64,000 bases of DNA from Colius striatus (GCF_028858725.1 NC_084772.1:16251048-16315047); one strand, 5' to 3'; positions 14,101 to 29,100 are shown, numbered from the stretch's first letter. The notes: a model not told the origin generated them from the sequence alone. A program made the numbers and translations.

Positions 14101-17100
14101 GCCCCGTAAAGCAGAGACTTTAATTTCATCAAAAGCTAATCATGCCTTCCATTGATCTTAGCTTTAGGGCAAAAAGCCTTTCATGTATCACTATAGCAAG
14201 ACATAGAGAAAATTGGCCCATTAGTTACTTCTACCGTAGTAAGAGGGCAATCTAATAATATCAGATTGGGCTGGTGCCTTGTTATTGACACAAAATGCCA
14301 ACTCTTATCTTTTTAGTAATAGTATGATATTGGCATGTGCAGGTTTTTCTCTTTTCTGCTTGATGAAAACAGAGTCTTCAGCTGAACAAACCACACCTTT
14401 TTGAAGTCAAGGGACTTCCAAAGTATTAAGATCCCATGTTTCTTCAAGGTATGCGAAATAATGTAGAGTACCATGATAAAGTGGAAGTCTGGTCATAACC
14501 AAAGTAATAACTCACCCTGAAATTCAGAAGAGATTCTTTCATAAGCATAAACCAATTTACTTGCAGTATTATGTTGTAGAAAGAGGGAAATGCAACTCAT
14601 TCTGTGAAAACTCCCATGAGCATATCGGTGTTCCCTTTGCTGTGGCTGCTTCTCTGGCGTTACAGTGCAGTCTGCTTGTTTTTGTGCTGCAAGGATTTCT
14701 TTGACAGTTCTTCATTTGCAGGTGCTGCTGAACTGCTTCCCTGCTTTACAGGTATTAGCTCTGCATATATACTGACCTGTGATATTGCCTTAGAACTCCC
14801 TTTGTTCTTCTGATATGTGAGATTTCTATTCCTTTTGACTGCTTAAAATGAACATCTGTAGTTCAAAGTAAATGTAACTGTTTTATCTGAACACCTCACT
14901 TGTTTCTTTGTATGCAAACATGAGTTTGATACAAGCTTCATGCAGGTATCAAAGTGCAGGAAAATGCAAGGAGCTACATCTGACTGATGTAACAGGTTTC
15001 AGAGCAGAGGTGAGATGGAAGCAGACTGCAAAGCAAAACCCGGATAGTTCAGGGCAGCTTGCTTCTATGTTCACTATCAAATGATAGAGAATTGTAGACC
15101 AAAGTCTCTGTCAAGTTTTGGGAAGAGTTAAGGGGAAAGCTGTTCCTCTTGAATTTTACCTCTCTAACATTACATGTAACAAACACAAGCTCTAAAAGAA
15201 TTAAAACTGAGCCGTAAGTAAGATGTTTTTTAATAAAGACTTTGCAAAGATTTTTTTTCTAAATCATTGTGCAGACCTGATTAAGGGATCCTCACTGCTC
15301 TTACATGAATTATTAATTTCCTGCTAAATGCCTGTATAATTTCATTTACATTTCTTCTCCAATTAATGCTGCTTAACAGGGCTTTATATTCCTTCATAAT
15401 TCATTCTACCTGTCCTACCTGGATCAGCAAGTGATGGCATAACCCAGTATTCCGTATGGCTTTGCACACTGTTGATGGCAATGTAATGTGATTATGATTT
15501 TTATTAGAGGGAGACAGAAAGAAACAAGACAAGACTTAGATACAGGCATTGTGGCTCCACAATAAGGCCTCACATAAATGCCATCAGCTATGATTACCAC
15601 AAAATCGGGTTGGATAAATGATCTGTTTCAGGAAACTCAGACTTGTTAAGTCTGTTAAGTATGTAATCAGAAGTCATTATTCTCAATTGCTATATATTAT
15701 CCATAAACACTGCATGAAATTCAAGCAACATGACTGAATTTTAATTAAACAAGTAATTTCTTTCAGTTCTTTGCTTTCTTTTCTTTTCGCTATAGCTTCT
15801 GAAATTAAGCTTGTTTTGTCTAGCCTGCCAGTTGAATACCTGTATTTAAACAATTTGCCATCTAGAGTCTTCAGAATGTTCCTCTGTGCATGCTGAGAAT
15901 ATTCATGCTATAATGCTCATTTAGTAGATGAATAACAAAAGCAATGGTGAATATTTTCATTTGCCTGATGCTACACAGCGTATTTTAGTGGAAAGATCAC
16001 AGATCAGCCTGAAAATCTCCTTTCAGTTCTGGCCTCTTAACAGCCAAGTGCCTGCGCTGTGTCTCAGCATCTCTCTGAGTCTTTGTGATTCACAGCATTC
16101 CTTGGGGTTTCTTATCTCAGAATGGGATGTGTTCTACCAGATCTCAGCAGGCTGTTTTGTTTCAGGGGAATAGTATCTTAATGTTTTGGAGTGAAGCAGC
16201 AGAGATGGAAAAGTGTTTTGGCACTATTTCTGATGAACATTGATTCTGTGTTGGAACGTTGCTGTTACAAAGGTTAGGGGCTGACTAGTGTGAGACTAAA
16301 CCTCTCTAATTAACATAAATACAGCCCACAGCTACAGCACTTTTCTAATCTACTTAGTAAGCACTCTGCTAAGAATTAATTAGTTATGGAGATACACAGG
16401 CAGAAAATACTTTTCTAGAAGGCATGAGACACTGGAGTTGAAAGTGCAGTGGTGAGTCATGGTACGTGTTTCTGGGTCAGGACAAATTGTCATTTCTGCT
16501 TGCCCTTGTGTGCCACAGAGATAATGGCTTTCTGTAACTACAGGCCAAAGCAAAACAAGATGTGAACTTGGTTCCTGATGGATAGTCTGAGGGTGGGTGG
16601 AAAGAGGCAGGAAAATATTATAGAAAGCATTGATAGATTCCACTCAAGAAAGTGTGTACTGTTAAAGATAAACTAGTCACATGCTTTGAGTTAATTAAAT
16701 TAGCAACAGGAGATTGTCTGTGGGAAAAAATTGATGTGTCATTTATTAGAAAATATAAGAAGAAACCTGCTACATGGAGGAAGCTGCTGATTAATTACTG
16801 TGGAGAAGCGATATTCTGCAGGAGTAGCCTGTTCACGGAGATGTATTAGCTGGCTTTTAAGTAATAAATTGACACACGTTCCTTTTGTATTAAACTGATA
16901 AGATGATACTGTACCCATGCAAAAAAATAACCAGAAACCTGGTTAGGAAAACCTTTACCAAAGCAGAAGGGCTATACTTTAGATATCAACGACAGCTTTC
17001 AGAACACTTGACGTGTTCATAACTCCAGGAGACATAGTGTATTTCATCTCTGTTTCTCTTGAACGTTTAATGTGTTTGATTTACACTTCATTTTTACTGT

Positions 17101-20100
17101 TTCTGTCATAGAATTCAAAGTATTCTCAGAGTCAGGAAAACAGGCTTTAATGGAGGCATTTCCCTATTCAAAACCAATTTCTAGACTCTTCATGAAGTAT
17201 TAGAGAACAAAAGCTACTTGCTTTGATACTCCCAATCCAAAAGTGCTTCAGTGCGTTGCTTTTTATTTCTGTCTGGTGATGCAATGAAACATCTGCCTGT
17301 CTTTTCCCAGTCTTGCATGTGGGTTGATTAAATATATTCCAAAGCATACATCCACCCAGAAACTTTAACTGGGTCCTAACAGGAAGTATCTCCTGTTCCA
17401 CAGAGTTGGTAGTACCACTATCTGGCAAGGAATTCATAAGATTTGGTGAGTGTTTTCTGGCTTCCATAAATGACAAACACCAGATAAAGGGAAAATATGA
17501 GAAACTTAAGTTTTCAGAGACACATTTAGATACTGTTTCATTTTTGGGCTATGCACTATGAAAGTGTGTAGTTTAAGCCACAGAGCCTGTGAATGGAACC
17601 TAGGATTTCCCTCTGTGCCAAAAAATTCCACTCACGCTTCTTTGTTAATTAGTTGACTGGTTTGGAAAGAAAGCTCTCGGTTGTTCAAGTTGAACTGGCA
17701 GGGACTGCTAACATGAGAATTCAGCTTTTCTCCCAGGGTATCATGAAGGAGAAATCTGAGGTTTGTGTTAACAATTCCTAGTGAATGTTTTCATTCTGTC
17801 AGAAGCTTTATTTGGGCTCAGTTCAAATTGAAAAATACCCATTTTCCCAGGTGCTCAGGACTTTTTAAAAAATGAGGTAGAAAGAGCCAGGTCTGCTTGA
17901 TGGTATTGAGAGAGCTGAGAGAGCTGTTATCCTTACGTCTGGTACAATACAGAATACAAATACTTCAGGTACCTCCTGCCCTTGAAACCTTCCTATTTTC
18001 AGATTGGGAAGAGATCCCTGATGATTTTGGATGAGATTTTGGCCTCTGATTTGCAAAAAATCAGTTTAGTTATTTGGAGTTTGTTTTTCTGGCTGTAATC
18101 TATGAGTCTAGTACTTCATTAATTCATAATGTCCAGAAAGACACCTAAGGAGTCAGTGAAAAGAGTCAAAAAGGAGTGAGAGATAAGAATAAGGAAAGTA
18201 CCTCTCACTATTTAAATATGATAGGTCCATTTTGTCTAAATGATGCTGCATTGGCAGCACTGATCCCTGTGGCCATCTTCCATAACTGACAGTGAGCGGG
18301 AAGGTTAACAGAGCAGAATGGAATGAAACAATTCCAGAGTCTGAAAAATTACTGTGGTGAGAAACATCAGTAGACATTGTATCTTCAGCATTTCTACTTA
18401 TATTTTTCTGCTTTTGGGGATTTTGGGTGCTTGGCCTATAGAGACATAAAGTTGACAGAAACTTTCAGCAGTAGTAGAGGATATTTATTTATTAGTGAAC
18501 TCAGACCTCTGGTAAAAGGAAATGAACTGAGACTCTGTTTTAGAAGGGCTTTTCTACAGTAAACATTCTAGCTCTTCTCCAGGGATCTTCTTATCAGTAC
18601 GTGTTTGTAACAGTAGCCACAGAAAAAGCAAATTACTAGTTCCATCAGGAAAGCTAAGTTTATCTCTCAGCAACTAATCCTGTTGATGACAGTTTGGTCT
18701 GACTGACAGAGTATTTGGAAACCTCATGAGTCATAGCACAAAATTAATCTCCTGGGTTCTTGTTTTTCTTTGATTTTTCTGTTTTTTTCTTTTCATGCTA
18801 ATAATGTAGTTAGATTACTAGATTCTCTTTGTTGCAAAGAAGACACAAGTTTTGTGTTCTATTTCATGCAACTTTGCCAATAACCCAAAAAAGCACTTAC
18901 TTATCCACAAGACTTGCAGAAAAAGATAATTTTGTAGTCCAGAGCAGGACCACCTAGAGTAGGTCACACAGGAATTCATCCAGGTGAGTTTTGAATGTCT
19001 CCAGAGAAGGAGACTCCACAACCCATCTGGGAAGCCCATTCTCGTTCTCCCTCACTCTCACAGTGAAGAAGTTTTTCCTTATCTTTCTTTGGAACCTCTT
19101 ATGTTCCAGCTTGCACCCATTGCCCCTTGTCCTGTCATTGGACATCACAGAGAACAGCCTGGCTCCATCCTCCTGACACCTGCCCTTTATGTATTTGTAA
19201 ACATGAATGAGGTCACTCCTCAGTCTCCTCTTACCCATGCTAAAGAGCCCCAGCTTCCTCAGCCCTTCATCAGAAGGGAGATGCTCCACTCCCTTGTTGG
19301 TATGGATTGTAGTTAGGAATAACAGTTGAATATTAAACATCATGAGTCAAGGTATTCCAGCGTTTAAGTCCTACCTTAGACACCTTGAAATTCATTACTG
19401 GATCATCACAGCAAAGACCAATTCATTACTCTCTAGGGAGCCAGAAAGTGAATATCCCAGTCAGTGGAAAGGAACGTATTCCAGGTTGTGCTCTTGGGGT
19501 TCAACAAGAGACTCGGGCAGCTTCCCCAAAGACTGCAGAAGTTGGTCATGGACACTTGGTAGCAGTAGCAGCACACACTATATATGACTCTGTTCTGATA
19601 CCACCAGTTTACAGATACTTTTGGTTTATGTAATTTTACCCTGATTAACATGCAATGACTATATCCGAAATAACACTTTTTTTTATAACAATCATGAATC
19701 AAGATGAGAGTTCTCACCTAATGAAAATGGCTCATATATTCTCTTCAATCATTTTATACACAAATGAGTTTTCAAAGCAAAATTACTCTTGGGCATAAGA
19801 CACCTCTCAGAATAGTATAATCCAAACTTAATGTGATAATGGAGTTTTATGTGGTATTACAGGTTAGTAATGATATTGTTGCTTATTACAGGTAATGATA
19901 GACATTAACACCAAGGTACCAAAGCAGATATATTGTCTATACAAAAAGGTTTATATATATATAGATATATATAGATATATAGGCCTGCTGTGAATGACTG
20001 AAATCAAAGATATTCTGTAGGGCAAATCTATATTATCATCACTGGCTTAGAGAAAATAATTCTAAAAGGAAAGAATGTAGCTAAAGATTCTTGAGATGAG

Positions 20101-23100
20101 CAGCTGATTTTCCACTTGATTTTCTTGAATGTGCTAGTTTGGGTATCAAACAGACTTTGAACACGGTATTAAAGTGCACACATTTGAAAATGTAGGCTAT
20201 ATCTCTATGAAATAAAGCTTCACATATATAGTCAGCTCCAAATCTTTGTTTACCTGCATTCAGTTCAGAATGAAGATTGCGTGAAAGTGAATTCCCTACC
20301 ATCACCAAATACCAACCTTGAGAAGAACTTGAGAGGTTTTTTCTGTTCTATCCAATGACTGTGTCCTGGCTAAAATACCTTAAAGATCTTAAATGTTTCT
20401 GAGGACAGAGGGGCATAACCTTTGACTTCTTTAGCAGAATCAACACAATGCTGTGTCTTTTCCTTCGATGTAAAGAAAACACCCAGTGTAATTCTGGGAG
20501 TTCCTACAGTTCAGCCTACATTAGCCTAGAGCTAGCAAAATGGATGTTGAAGTTTTTGCCAGTTTTCCTGGGTTACTGTAGCTAGTATACATGCTGTTTG
20601 CTTTTTTGGTGCATTTACACATACAAATTTAATTGAATTGGATTAGAAGCTGTCTCAGCTGGATCAGTGACATTCTATCACATGAACACTTGTGCTTTGA
20701 GTCCCTGCTGCCAATTACAGAGCAATTTGATTTCACTTGATACAATGTGATGCTAAGCTGAATGACTTCACACATGAGCATTAAACTTCTTGTAAACTAA
20801 ATCAATTTTTGTAGCAATTATATTGGCACAATACTTATGTGGAGTTAAGATCTTTAATATGGGCTTAGAATGAGACATTTTTCACAAGTGCCTGGAGAAA
20901 TATTAAATAATAAATCAAATAGCACTGCAAAATATATTGTAAAACTGTCAAGTAGCAAACAGGATAAATTCAAATACTTTCATCTTACCTAGAGGAACTA
21001 TTTCAATCTTACTGTAAACTGATGTAGCTCAAACTAAGGAATCATACTCTCTAATGTTACAACTGTATTACAATTTAATACTTGGGTGTTTTTTGTTTAA
21101 GCGCAATTTTAATGAAGTTACAGAGTGGCACCCAATGGTGAGATCTGACTTAGCTTTTGGGCAGTCCTCATGGTGGTACATTCTGTAACAAATGAAGGAT
21201 TTATTCAAGGAATCAAAGGAGCAATATTTTCTCAGTTGGCTCTTTAGAGACCTTTAGGATTTACATTGATGAGTTTCAAGAATTTACATGATTGATTTAC
21301 TGCTTGGGGAAGGATTTTGTCAAAGAGGATCCATTGGTACAAAAGAACATGGAGATTTATCCAAAGACACAATGTTATTGTGCTCTTATAAAATGGTCCT
21401 ACTGGGTGGATTTGTATCTGAAGCTTCTCAGACTTTGGAAATTATAGTATCAAGACTTTGTAATGATTACATCTTTTCTCTCTGGAAGACTGAATGTTTA
21501 CTGTATTTTGTAACCAGTAAGTTTAGTTGCTATGGTTTTGGATAGTGGTTCTGTAATAGCACACAATTTCTTCTCCATAGCAGTAATAAGGGAAAACTTA
21601 AAGTTCCTTGGAATAAGCAGATAGATAGTACAGGGATTTTTAATCTTTTATTACTAATTGTAAGATTCTGCATTTAAAATAAATAGCTCGTAACAGAACT
21701 CGGGGGAAAGTCTGGGGAAGATGTGATAGAAGGTCTTCAGGAGCAAAACTATTTCACTTGAATTGTTCAGAAAATATGATGAAAAGGCAACAGTTATGTT
21801 GAGCAGAGGTTTTGTGCCTGACTTCCAATAAAATCACCTGCCATTTGGGAAGGGTATGGGAAGAAGCACATGTTTTGATGAGATAGGATCTTATTGCAAG
21901 GTTCAGACAGACGACAGCAATGCACCATCAGGAACCCGTACCAGACACGAGAGACCACAACAGGGAATGTTAAGGAAGCAAAAAAAGAAAAGAAACTATT
22001 GTTATGCAGGTTGTAGAACTTTAAGTCTGGGTTTCAAAGTGTTAATTTCAGAAATACTGAAAAAGTCGGCGGTGCTGTTAAGCTGTGGAGAAGTCTCTAA
22101 TAGCAAGACTGTAGAAATGAGGTTTTTGTGAAGATCCAGTAATTGAATGATGGTTCTGGTGCATTAGAGGACTGGAAGAAGCCTGAAAAAGGCAAAGAAG
22201 GTGGGAGTCATTTAGGCCATTGGCATGGAGTGCTGATCAAATAATATGAGATATATAAGGGCCGTCCTTTTGGAGAGTTTTTCATAGCTTTGCAGCTTCC
22301 TAAAACAAAGCACAGCCTCTCTAGTGAGGTACACACAAACAAATACCTCCTTTATGTAAAAGAAGCTGGTTTGTTGCCAATAAACAGAATTTTGAATAAG
22401 CAAGTACTGATAAAAGCTTGGGAAAGAGCAAGAAAGGAACCGCATGTGGATTTTTGGTTTTGTTGTGTCCAGCAGGTACTTGGAAAGGCTTGTGAGGCAT
22501 ATAGAACAGGCAAATTGAGCTTTGTGGAATAATTTTCTTATATTATTTGACTCTGAACACTAGAAATTGTAATAGCCTGTACACTTGAAGCTGTGGTATG
22601 GTTAAAAGTGCTGATGCAGTAGCACACAGCAGAATTCCTATGGACTATGTAAATATTGTCTGTTGTAAAGACACAGAAACCAAGGCATGGAATTCAAATG
22701 TTTTTCATACAGTCACACAGGGAAGCAGTGTTAAATCCACAAATAATATCCAGAGGTGCTGTCACTTGTGAAGATTTAACACTGCCATTAACATAAAGTG
22801 TGCTGTGCCTGGAAAGCTCGGGCATTGAGCCCTCATAGTCCCAAGAGCTGCTTAAATGAAGTGGAGACCCTGCAGAAAAGAGCTTAGTCTTTGATATTTC
22901 ATTTGTGTTCTGGTATAACTGCATACGTGTACAACAGTGTGGTAGAGTAGGTATTGATTCTTGGTAAATGTGTGTTCAAGAATCATCTTATGTTTTCTCC
23001 CCACCTCCCAGGTGACAATCTTTGTACTCATTTTCACAGAGGCAGAGTTCAGACCTGGATTGATTTGGAACACCTTGAAACTAGTTAGTTCAGAAGCAAT

Positions 23101-26100
23101 TCAGACTATCTTGTCAAAGAAAAGATTCTTCTGTCTTTAAATAATGACCTGCAAGTATCTGGACAGTCTGTGTGAAAAGCTGTGGTTCTGGAAGTATTTC
23201 AGACTTGGAGTTCTTGTATGGCTGTGAAACAATATAGTTCTACAAAGGCTGTCTGATCATTCACTTGTGTGCAAAGAGGAGTCTGTTTGCCAGATTCCCA
23301 CAGAGAAGTAACTGGACAGGACTGCTGATGCAAGGCTGTGCAGGGGAGACCAACAACATTCACCTTCTACAGTCTGGACATTATCATTAGAGAGACAACA
23401 AAACAACGCCAGTGAAGCAGTGTGCTTATAATTAAGTCAGCATGTTCTGGGGATGAAGGAAGGGGAGACTCAACTATTAGAGCATGCCTAGTGAAAGAAC
23501 AGATGAGACGTACTTGTGGGTTGGTGCAGTTTTTCTCCAAACATTTTTCAGAGATCACAGAGATCCTTTGCAGCCAAAGGAATTTTCCCCAGTGTAAGAG
23601 CTGCTGCTGTGGACCAAACCAGACGCACCAGAGTAGAATCTGAACCACCCCACCTTTGAATACCCGAGATTCAGGAGTGTCTGAGGCATGAGAGAACAGA
23701 GGGCACTGTCAGCAAGTTTGCTGATGATAATAAACTGAGGGTAGTGGCTGACACACCAGAAGGCTGAGCTGCCATTCAGTGAAACCTGGACAGCCTGGAG
23801 AATGGGTGGAGAATAATCTAATGAAATTCAACAAGGGAAAGTGTAGAGTCTTATATCTGGGAAAGAATAACCCCATGTACCAGTACAGGTTGGGGAATAA
23901 GCTCTTAGAGAGTAGTAAAGGGGAAAACAACTCCTCCCCCTCTACTCTGCCCTTGTGAGACTGCTTCTGGAATATTGTGTCCAGTTCTGGGCCCCTCAGT
24001 TCCAGAAGGACAGGGAGTTGATGGAGAGAGTTCAGTGCAGGGCCACAAAGATGACTAAGGGAGTGGAACATCTTCCTTCTGATGAAAGGCTGAGGGAGCT
24101 GGGACTCTTCAGCTTGGAGGAGTCTGAGGGGTGATGTCATTCATATTTACAAATACATAAAGGGCTGGTGTCAGGAGGATGGAGCCAGGCTGTTCTCAGT
24201 GATGCCAATGATTGGACAAGGGGCAACAGGTACAATCTGGAACAGAAGAGGTTCCAAAGAAACAGAAGGAAGAACTTTTTCACTGTGAGAGTGAGGGAGA
24301 ACTAGAATAGGCTCCCCAGATGGGTTGTGGAGTCTCCTTCTCTGGAGACATTCAAAACTCACCTGGATGAATTCCTGTGTGACCTACTCTAGGTGGCCCT
24401 GCTCCGTCAGGGAGGATTGGACTGGATGATCTTTCGAGCTCCCTTCCAGTCCTTAAGATTCTGTGATCTGTGTGCACAGTTGGCTGCAACTTTATGTAAG
24501 ATACATTATTGCTCAGAATGGAGAAAGGTACTACAAAGGTGACCAGTTCTGAGCTCCTCTACTCACAGCTCTGATGTGCTTAAAGCCATCTTCCTAGTAC
24601 AAGGTGGGATCATGCCATTGTAATTTGTACCAGCAATCCCAAAACCTCAGACAGCAGCTGGGATCCAGTGGCCCACAGGAATGTAGCGGCCACAGCGGTA
24701 TGGTTAGGAGGGACCTCCCTTTGGTCAGTGGATTTGAGGAACTTTCTAACTTTATCACGGTAGTTGTACATCCCTTCCACACGACTCTGCTCATCTTTTG
24801 ACCAGGCTCAGTATAGAATCAATATGATTCTATTGTGGTATTAACTAGACAGACTGCTGCAGATTTGGGTCCAGGAGTTCTGGCTTTAGTGCTACTCCAA
24901 AAGAAATTCCAGCACAGGGATTCTTAAAGCTTCATCCTGATTCACAAGATCTGGCTTTTCTACTTGAATATGTTACAGGGATTTCTTCACCAAATCTCCA
25001 CCCTTCAGAAAGTAATAAAGTAATTATTTCTCATATCAATGCACAAAACAAATCCCTTTTTCTTCAAGCTTATGTTAATAACAAGTGATAATGAGAAAAG
25101 CTCTGCTATGGCAGTTTAAATAAAAAATAGCTTGCTTTCTCACTCTGTGCACGTTTCTCTTAAGGTAATACATAAAATCTTATGGAGATGTTCTTTCCAT
25201 AGCACTTTGCATGCAACCAAAGCACTAGTCTTTAAAAGTGCTGAATACCCCTGAGCTGTCCTGGTTTGCTGGAGTTCTCTGTGTTGATGGATCAGATTTC
25301 AAGGTCTTTTCTCTTCTTTTACCGTGTGGGAAAGATAGCACCAAGTTTGATAATCTAGGCATTGCTGTTTAGTACCTCTAAATATTTAATTTGATGTTGA
25401 TTCTGCCTTTTTTGCTTTATCTATGTTGACTCTGTAAGTTAAAGCTGCTGAGATTTGGCTCAGTTTTTCTGCAATTACAAGGCTTTAAATCTCTTGTTTT
25501 TTGAATTTTACTGAGGCAAAACAAATACTCATTGACGTCAGCAGGAGCTTACAGGAGTAAGAAAAGAGTGAAAACAGCACAGTTCTACAGCTGTAGCTCT
25601 CCATCTAAAAGATGTATAACTTAATAGATATCTGCAGTAGCCAAGGGAGGACTGGAGTCAGAATTTGCCTGTAGCGCCGGTTTTTATTCCTTTGACATTT
25701 TTCTCATCTTGGGTCTGGTTTTAGTCTTGCTGCCATGGCAACATGCAGTGAGGCTAAAAGGTATTCCAGAGAAAAGGTCTCTCCTCACTGACAGGCAGCA
25801 CAAAGGAATGGAGAGGACAGAGCTGCTGTTTGCAGATGTGAATAGCAATGGAAGAATGAAAGGAGTTGAGAAAGTACTTTCTGTTTGCAGGCAGAACCAC
25901 TGGTACAAAAGTTCAGTGTAACAGCATAAACAGATGACTTGGGTAACACAGGTTTTACTTCAGATGGATACTAACAGGATGACATTAGCTTCACAGCAGG
26001 GAAACACACCCTAGTTATTTTCCTACCTCTGTGTCTAAAATACTCTAATAAGCTCAAAATCATTGCTAACAATACCAACTTTTTAACACTTCAGCAGTTG

Positions 26101-29100
26101 ATTTGGATTGTATGAATGTTTTCCCCTTGTGCCTTTTTCAGTAGGTGTTTATGAAAATTGAGCCCCAGCTGCCCTGAGTTTGATGTGTGCTCTCCGTGCT
26201 CGATTGCTGCATGTTAAGAGCTGTCTCTGTTCACCAAGGGCAGGAATAGAGCCTATTCAAAATCCTGTAAATATTATACTTATCTTCCATCTGTCTTGCA
26301 AGATGCTGCATACCCTCAGCCTCCCAGCTAATAAAAAGATAGTTTAAGAGATCTCTTTACAATTACTGGTGTAAGAGAGGAGAATCATCCTGACAGAGGG
26401 TAATCCAGGCCAATGGCAGATGCAGGTTTGCTATCCTCACCTATGCTCAGCTCCAGTGCAGAGAACTGGAGGATTTTGTCACAGCAGTTAGGTCATTTAA
26501 ATACTAGAAGCACTTTCATGCTAGCTATTCAATTACACAGTGCAAGGAAGGTATATTCCTAGCATGAATGCAGATCATTCCTTTGGAAGTGTGTTCTGGT
26601 CAGTACGGATTGTTCCATTGCTCCCAAGGGAAGTAATCCCTCCCAGCAAAAGGATGCTTTGTCCAAATAACTGTCTGTGGTAAGGTAATTGTCAGGAATC
26701 ACATCCAGGCAAGCAGCCTTTTTGCAAAAGCTTGTACAGAAGACAGCCTGAGAAAGGAAAATACTGAAAACTCATTTACAAAAACCAAAACTACTTTAAC
26801 TGAAAAAGTATGTTTCCCAAGGAAATATTGCTCCACTCCATCAGGTTGCGTAAAGATGAGAGACACTCCAGATTTGCTGCTGTATTTCTGCTGTGCTAAA
26901 CAATGGGACTAAATTTGACAGGTGTCATTTTTGAGAGTAGAAGAATACAGTCAGTGCAGAGGAGCCCAGTGACTACTTCCTCTCTGTGTGTCAGGATGTC
27001 CAAGGAGCCAGTGTCCTGTCCCTTCTCTTAGCCCAAGTCATGTTAACAGGGCTGTGGCAAATGTAGCCTAAAAGGGAGACTTGTTTTGGCTCTGTTCATC
27101 CTGTGCCCCAATGCCCTGGGAAAATCTGCTTGGAGCAGTGTACAACTTTACTTCCCTCAGACTTTCCAGAAAGTTAGGAAACAGTTATCCTTGGTTTCTT
27201 GAGTTTCCTCCCTTCCTCAGACCAAAGCTAAATAGACATAATCCAGAAGACAGACTACATGATTTTTCTTCATACGGAGTGCTGTGTTCAGTTTTAAAAG
27301 CCATATATGTCCATGACATGAAAGAAACCTCTTCTCCTGCTCTGGGAAGAGCATCTGAAATTATAATGCAGCTCACACCTCGTATTAAAGACAACACAGC
27401 TTTGTAATAGACTGCAGCAGTGAGTCTGATAATAAAAATCATGTTGCCTTGTAGCACTAATGAAAGCTGTAGTATTAAAGCTTTGTTTATACAGTATCTC
27501 AGCTAGAATAGACTGCAGTATACATATTCTTCTTCATTACTGCATACAAATGATGCTTAAATAAATATTATTGATATTAGTGTTTCTAATTCTAATGGAG
27601 ACAGCTCTGGGCTCATTGAAATAGTGTCTGTTATGAACAGCAACAGAACGGAACCAGCCCTAGAATGAAAAATGGGCATGTTTATAATGCAGATTATTCT
27701 TTCACAAATCTGAACAAGATTTGGATCATTACCTGTGACACTTGGGTTGCCAAAGTAACCTTGACTAGCCAGCTGATGTTTGCATACCACATGACACTAT
27801 CACCATGGAGATCTTGTCCATGTGATTTTGCAGACGTGATGCAGTTGCAGGCTTCTCAGGCACACGACAGCAAGCAAGAGAGGAATTAATTACTGGTAAG
27901 GAATGTTCTTTCAGACAGCTCTTCTGTCTGGGAGAGAGAGCCCGCACAGAAGTAATGCAGAAGCTGAATCCTTAGTGTTTTAACTGCATGTAGAGGACTC
28001 GGTGAAGGGGAACAGGAGGAAGCTATCTTGGCCTTCACAAGGAAAACATGAAGTTCTCCTAATGGAAAGGTCATGCTCTGACAAGACTGGGGGAGTGTTC
28101 TGAAAGTGCAGACCTGTGCGAAAACCATGTTTGAAGGATAATATTCATTTGCAGAATGTATGTTCAAGTGACTGAAGCCTATCAAACACTACCAGTACTC
28201 CTTTATCAACTGAGACTTTTCTCTCCTCCCCATACCTGCCCTGCTCATTCACATGCAACTTAGCAATGTCAGGGGAGTTAAACCAGTGGAACAGGTAGTG
28301 AAATTTGGAGATATAGAATATTCCAAATTCTCCTCAAAACTTAACTGTCATGCTGTGTGCTTTTTTTTTGAATTTGTAACTTTGGCATAAGATTCTCAAG
28401 CCTTTCAAACTACCTTGGTCTAATTTACCAAAAAGGGGAATGAAAGATTTCTAAGCAGAAGTCCTTTCATACACCTCAGGGAACCCACTATCACCAGAGG
28501 GTCTCAAGAAAAGAAAATAACCCAGTCCTCTGTCCAGTAAACCTCCCTGAGATAAGAGTGAGAGGCTTAAAGAAGTTGTCTGCAGAAATGCAGCTGTAGT
28601 CTGTAGGTGGCAATTTGTGCAATGAACTGTATTCAGCCTCATGGAGGTAAAAAATTATCCACTCTTCTGGTGCACCAGTGTCTGTCAATTTTATTTCTTT
28701 TCTTGAGTAAATCTATCATTTTACTAAATATATATATATATATATAAAATTCATTATATTACTGAGCAGAACAGTTCCATGTAGGATGATGAAAGCATTA
28801 TGTTTTGACATTTCCACTAGGAAATTTTTCCATGGCATGTTGCCTTCATTGTTTGTCTCTACTAAACATCCATATTACTACCATGAGCCTAAAGCCCCAG
28901 TGTGTTACATTGGCATAGCAAGAGGTTTAGTGTTCCAGCTTTGCAGTCTCTCTTATTTTACTCTTGAGATTAGTTGCTTATAAGAGCCAAATACAGAAAT
29001 GGATCATTATGCTTAAATTAATATCCAAAGGCTTGAAAATAGCATCCATTTCTTAGGCAGGCTGCATTTATCTTTCACACTCTGAAGTGGTGCAACAGAT

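Noticed and set aside
23709..24140. 143-codon minus-strand open frame
   Set aside because: It is the antisense of the CR1 copy at 23698-24474, not a gene.
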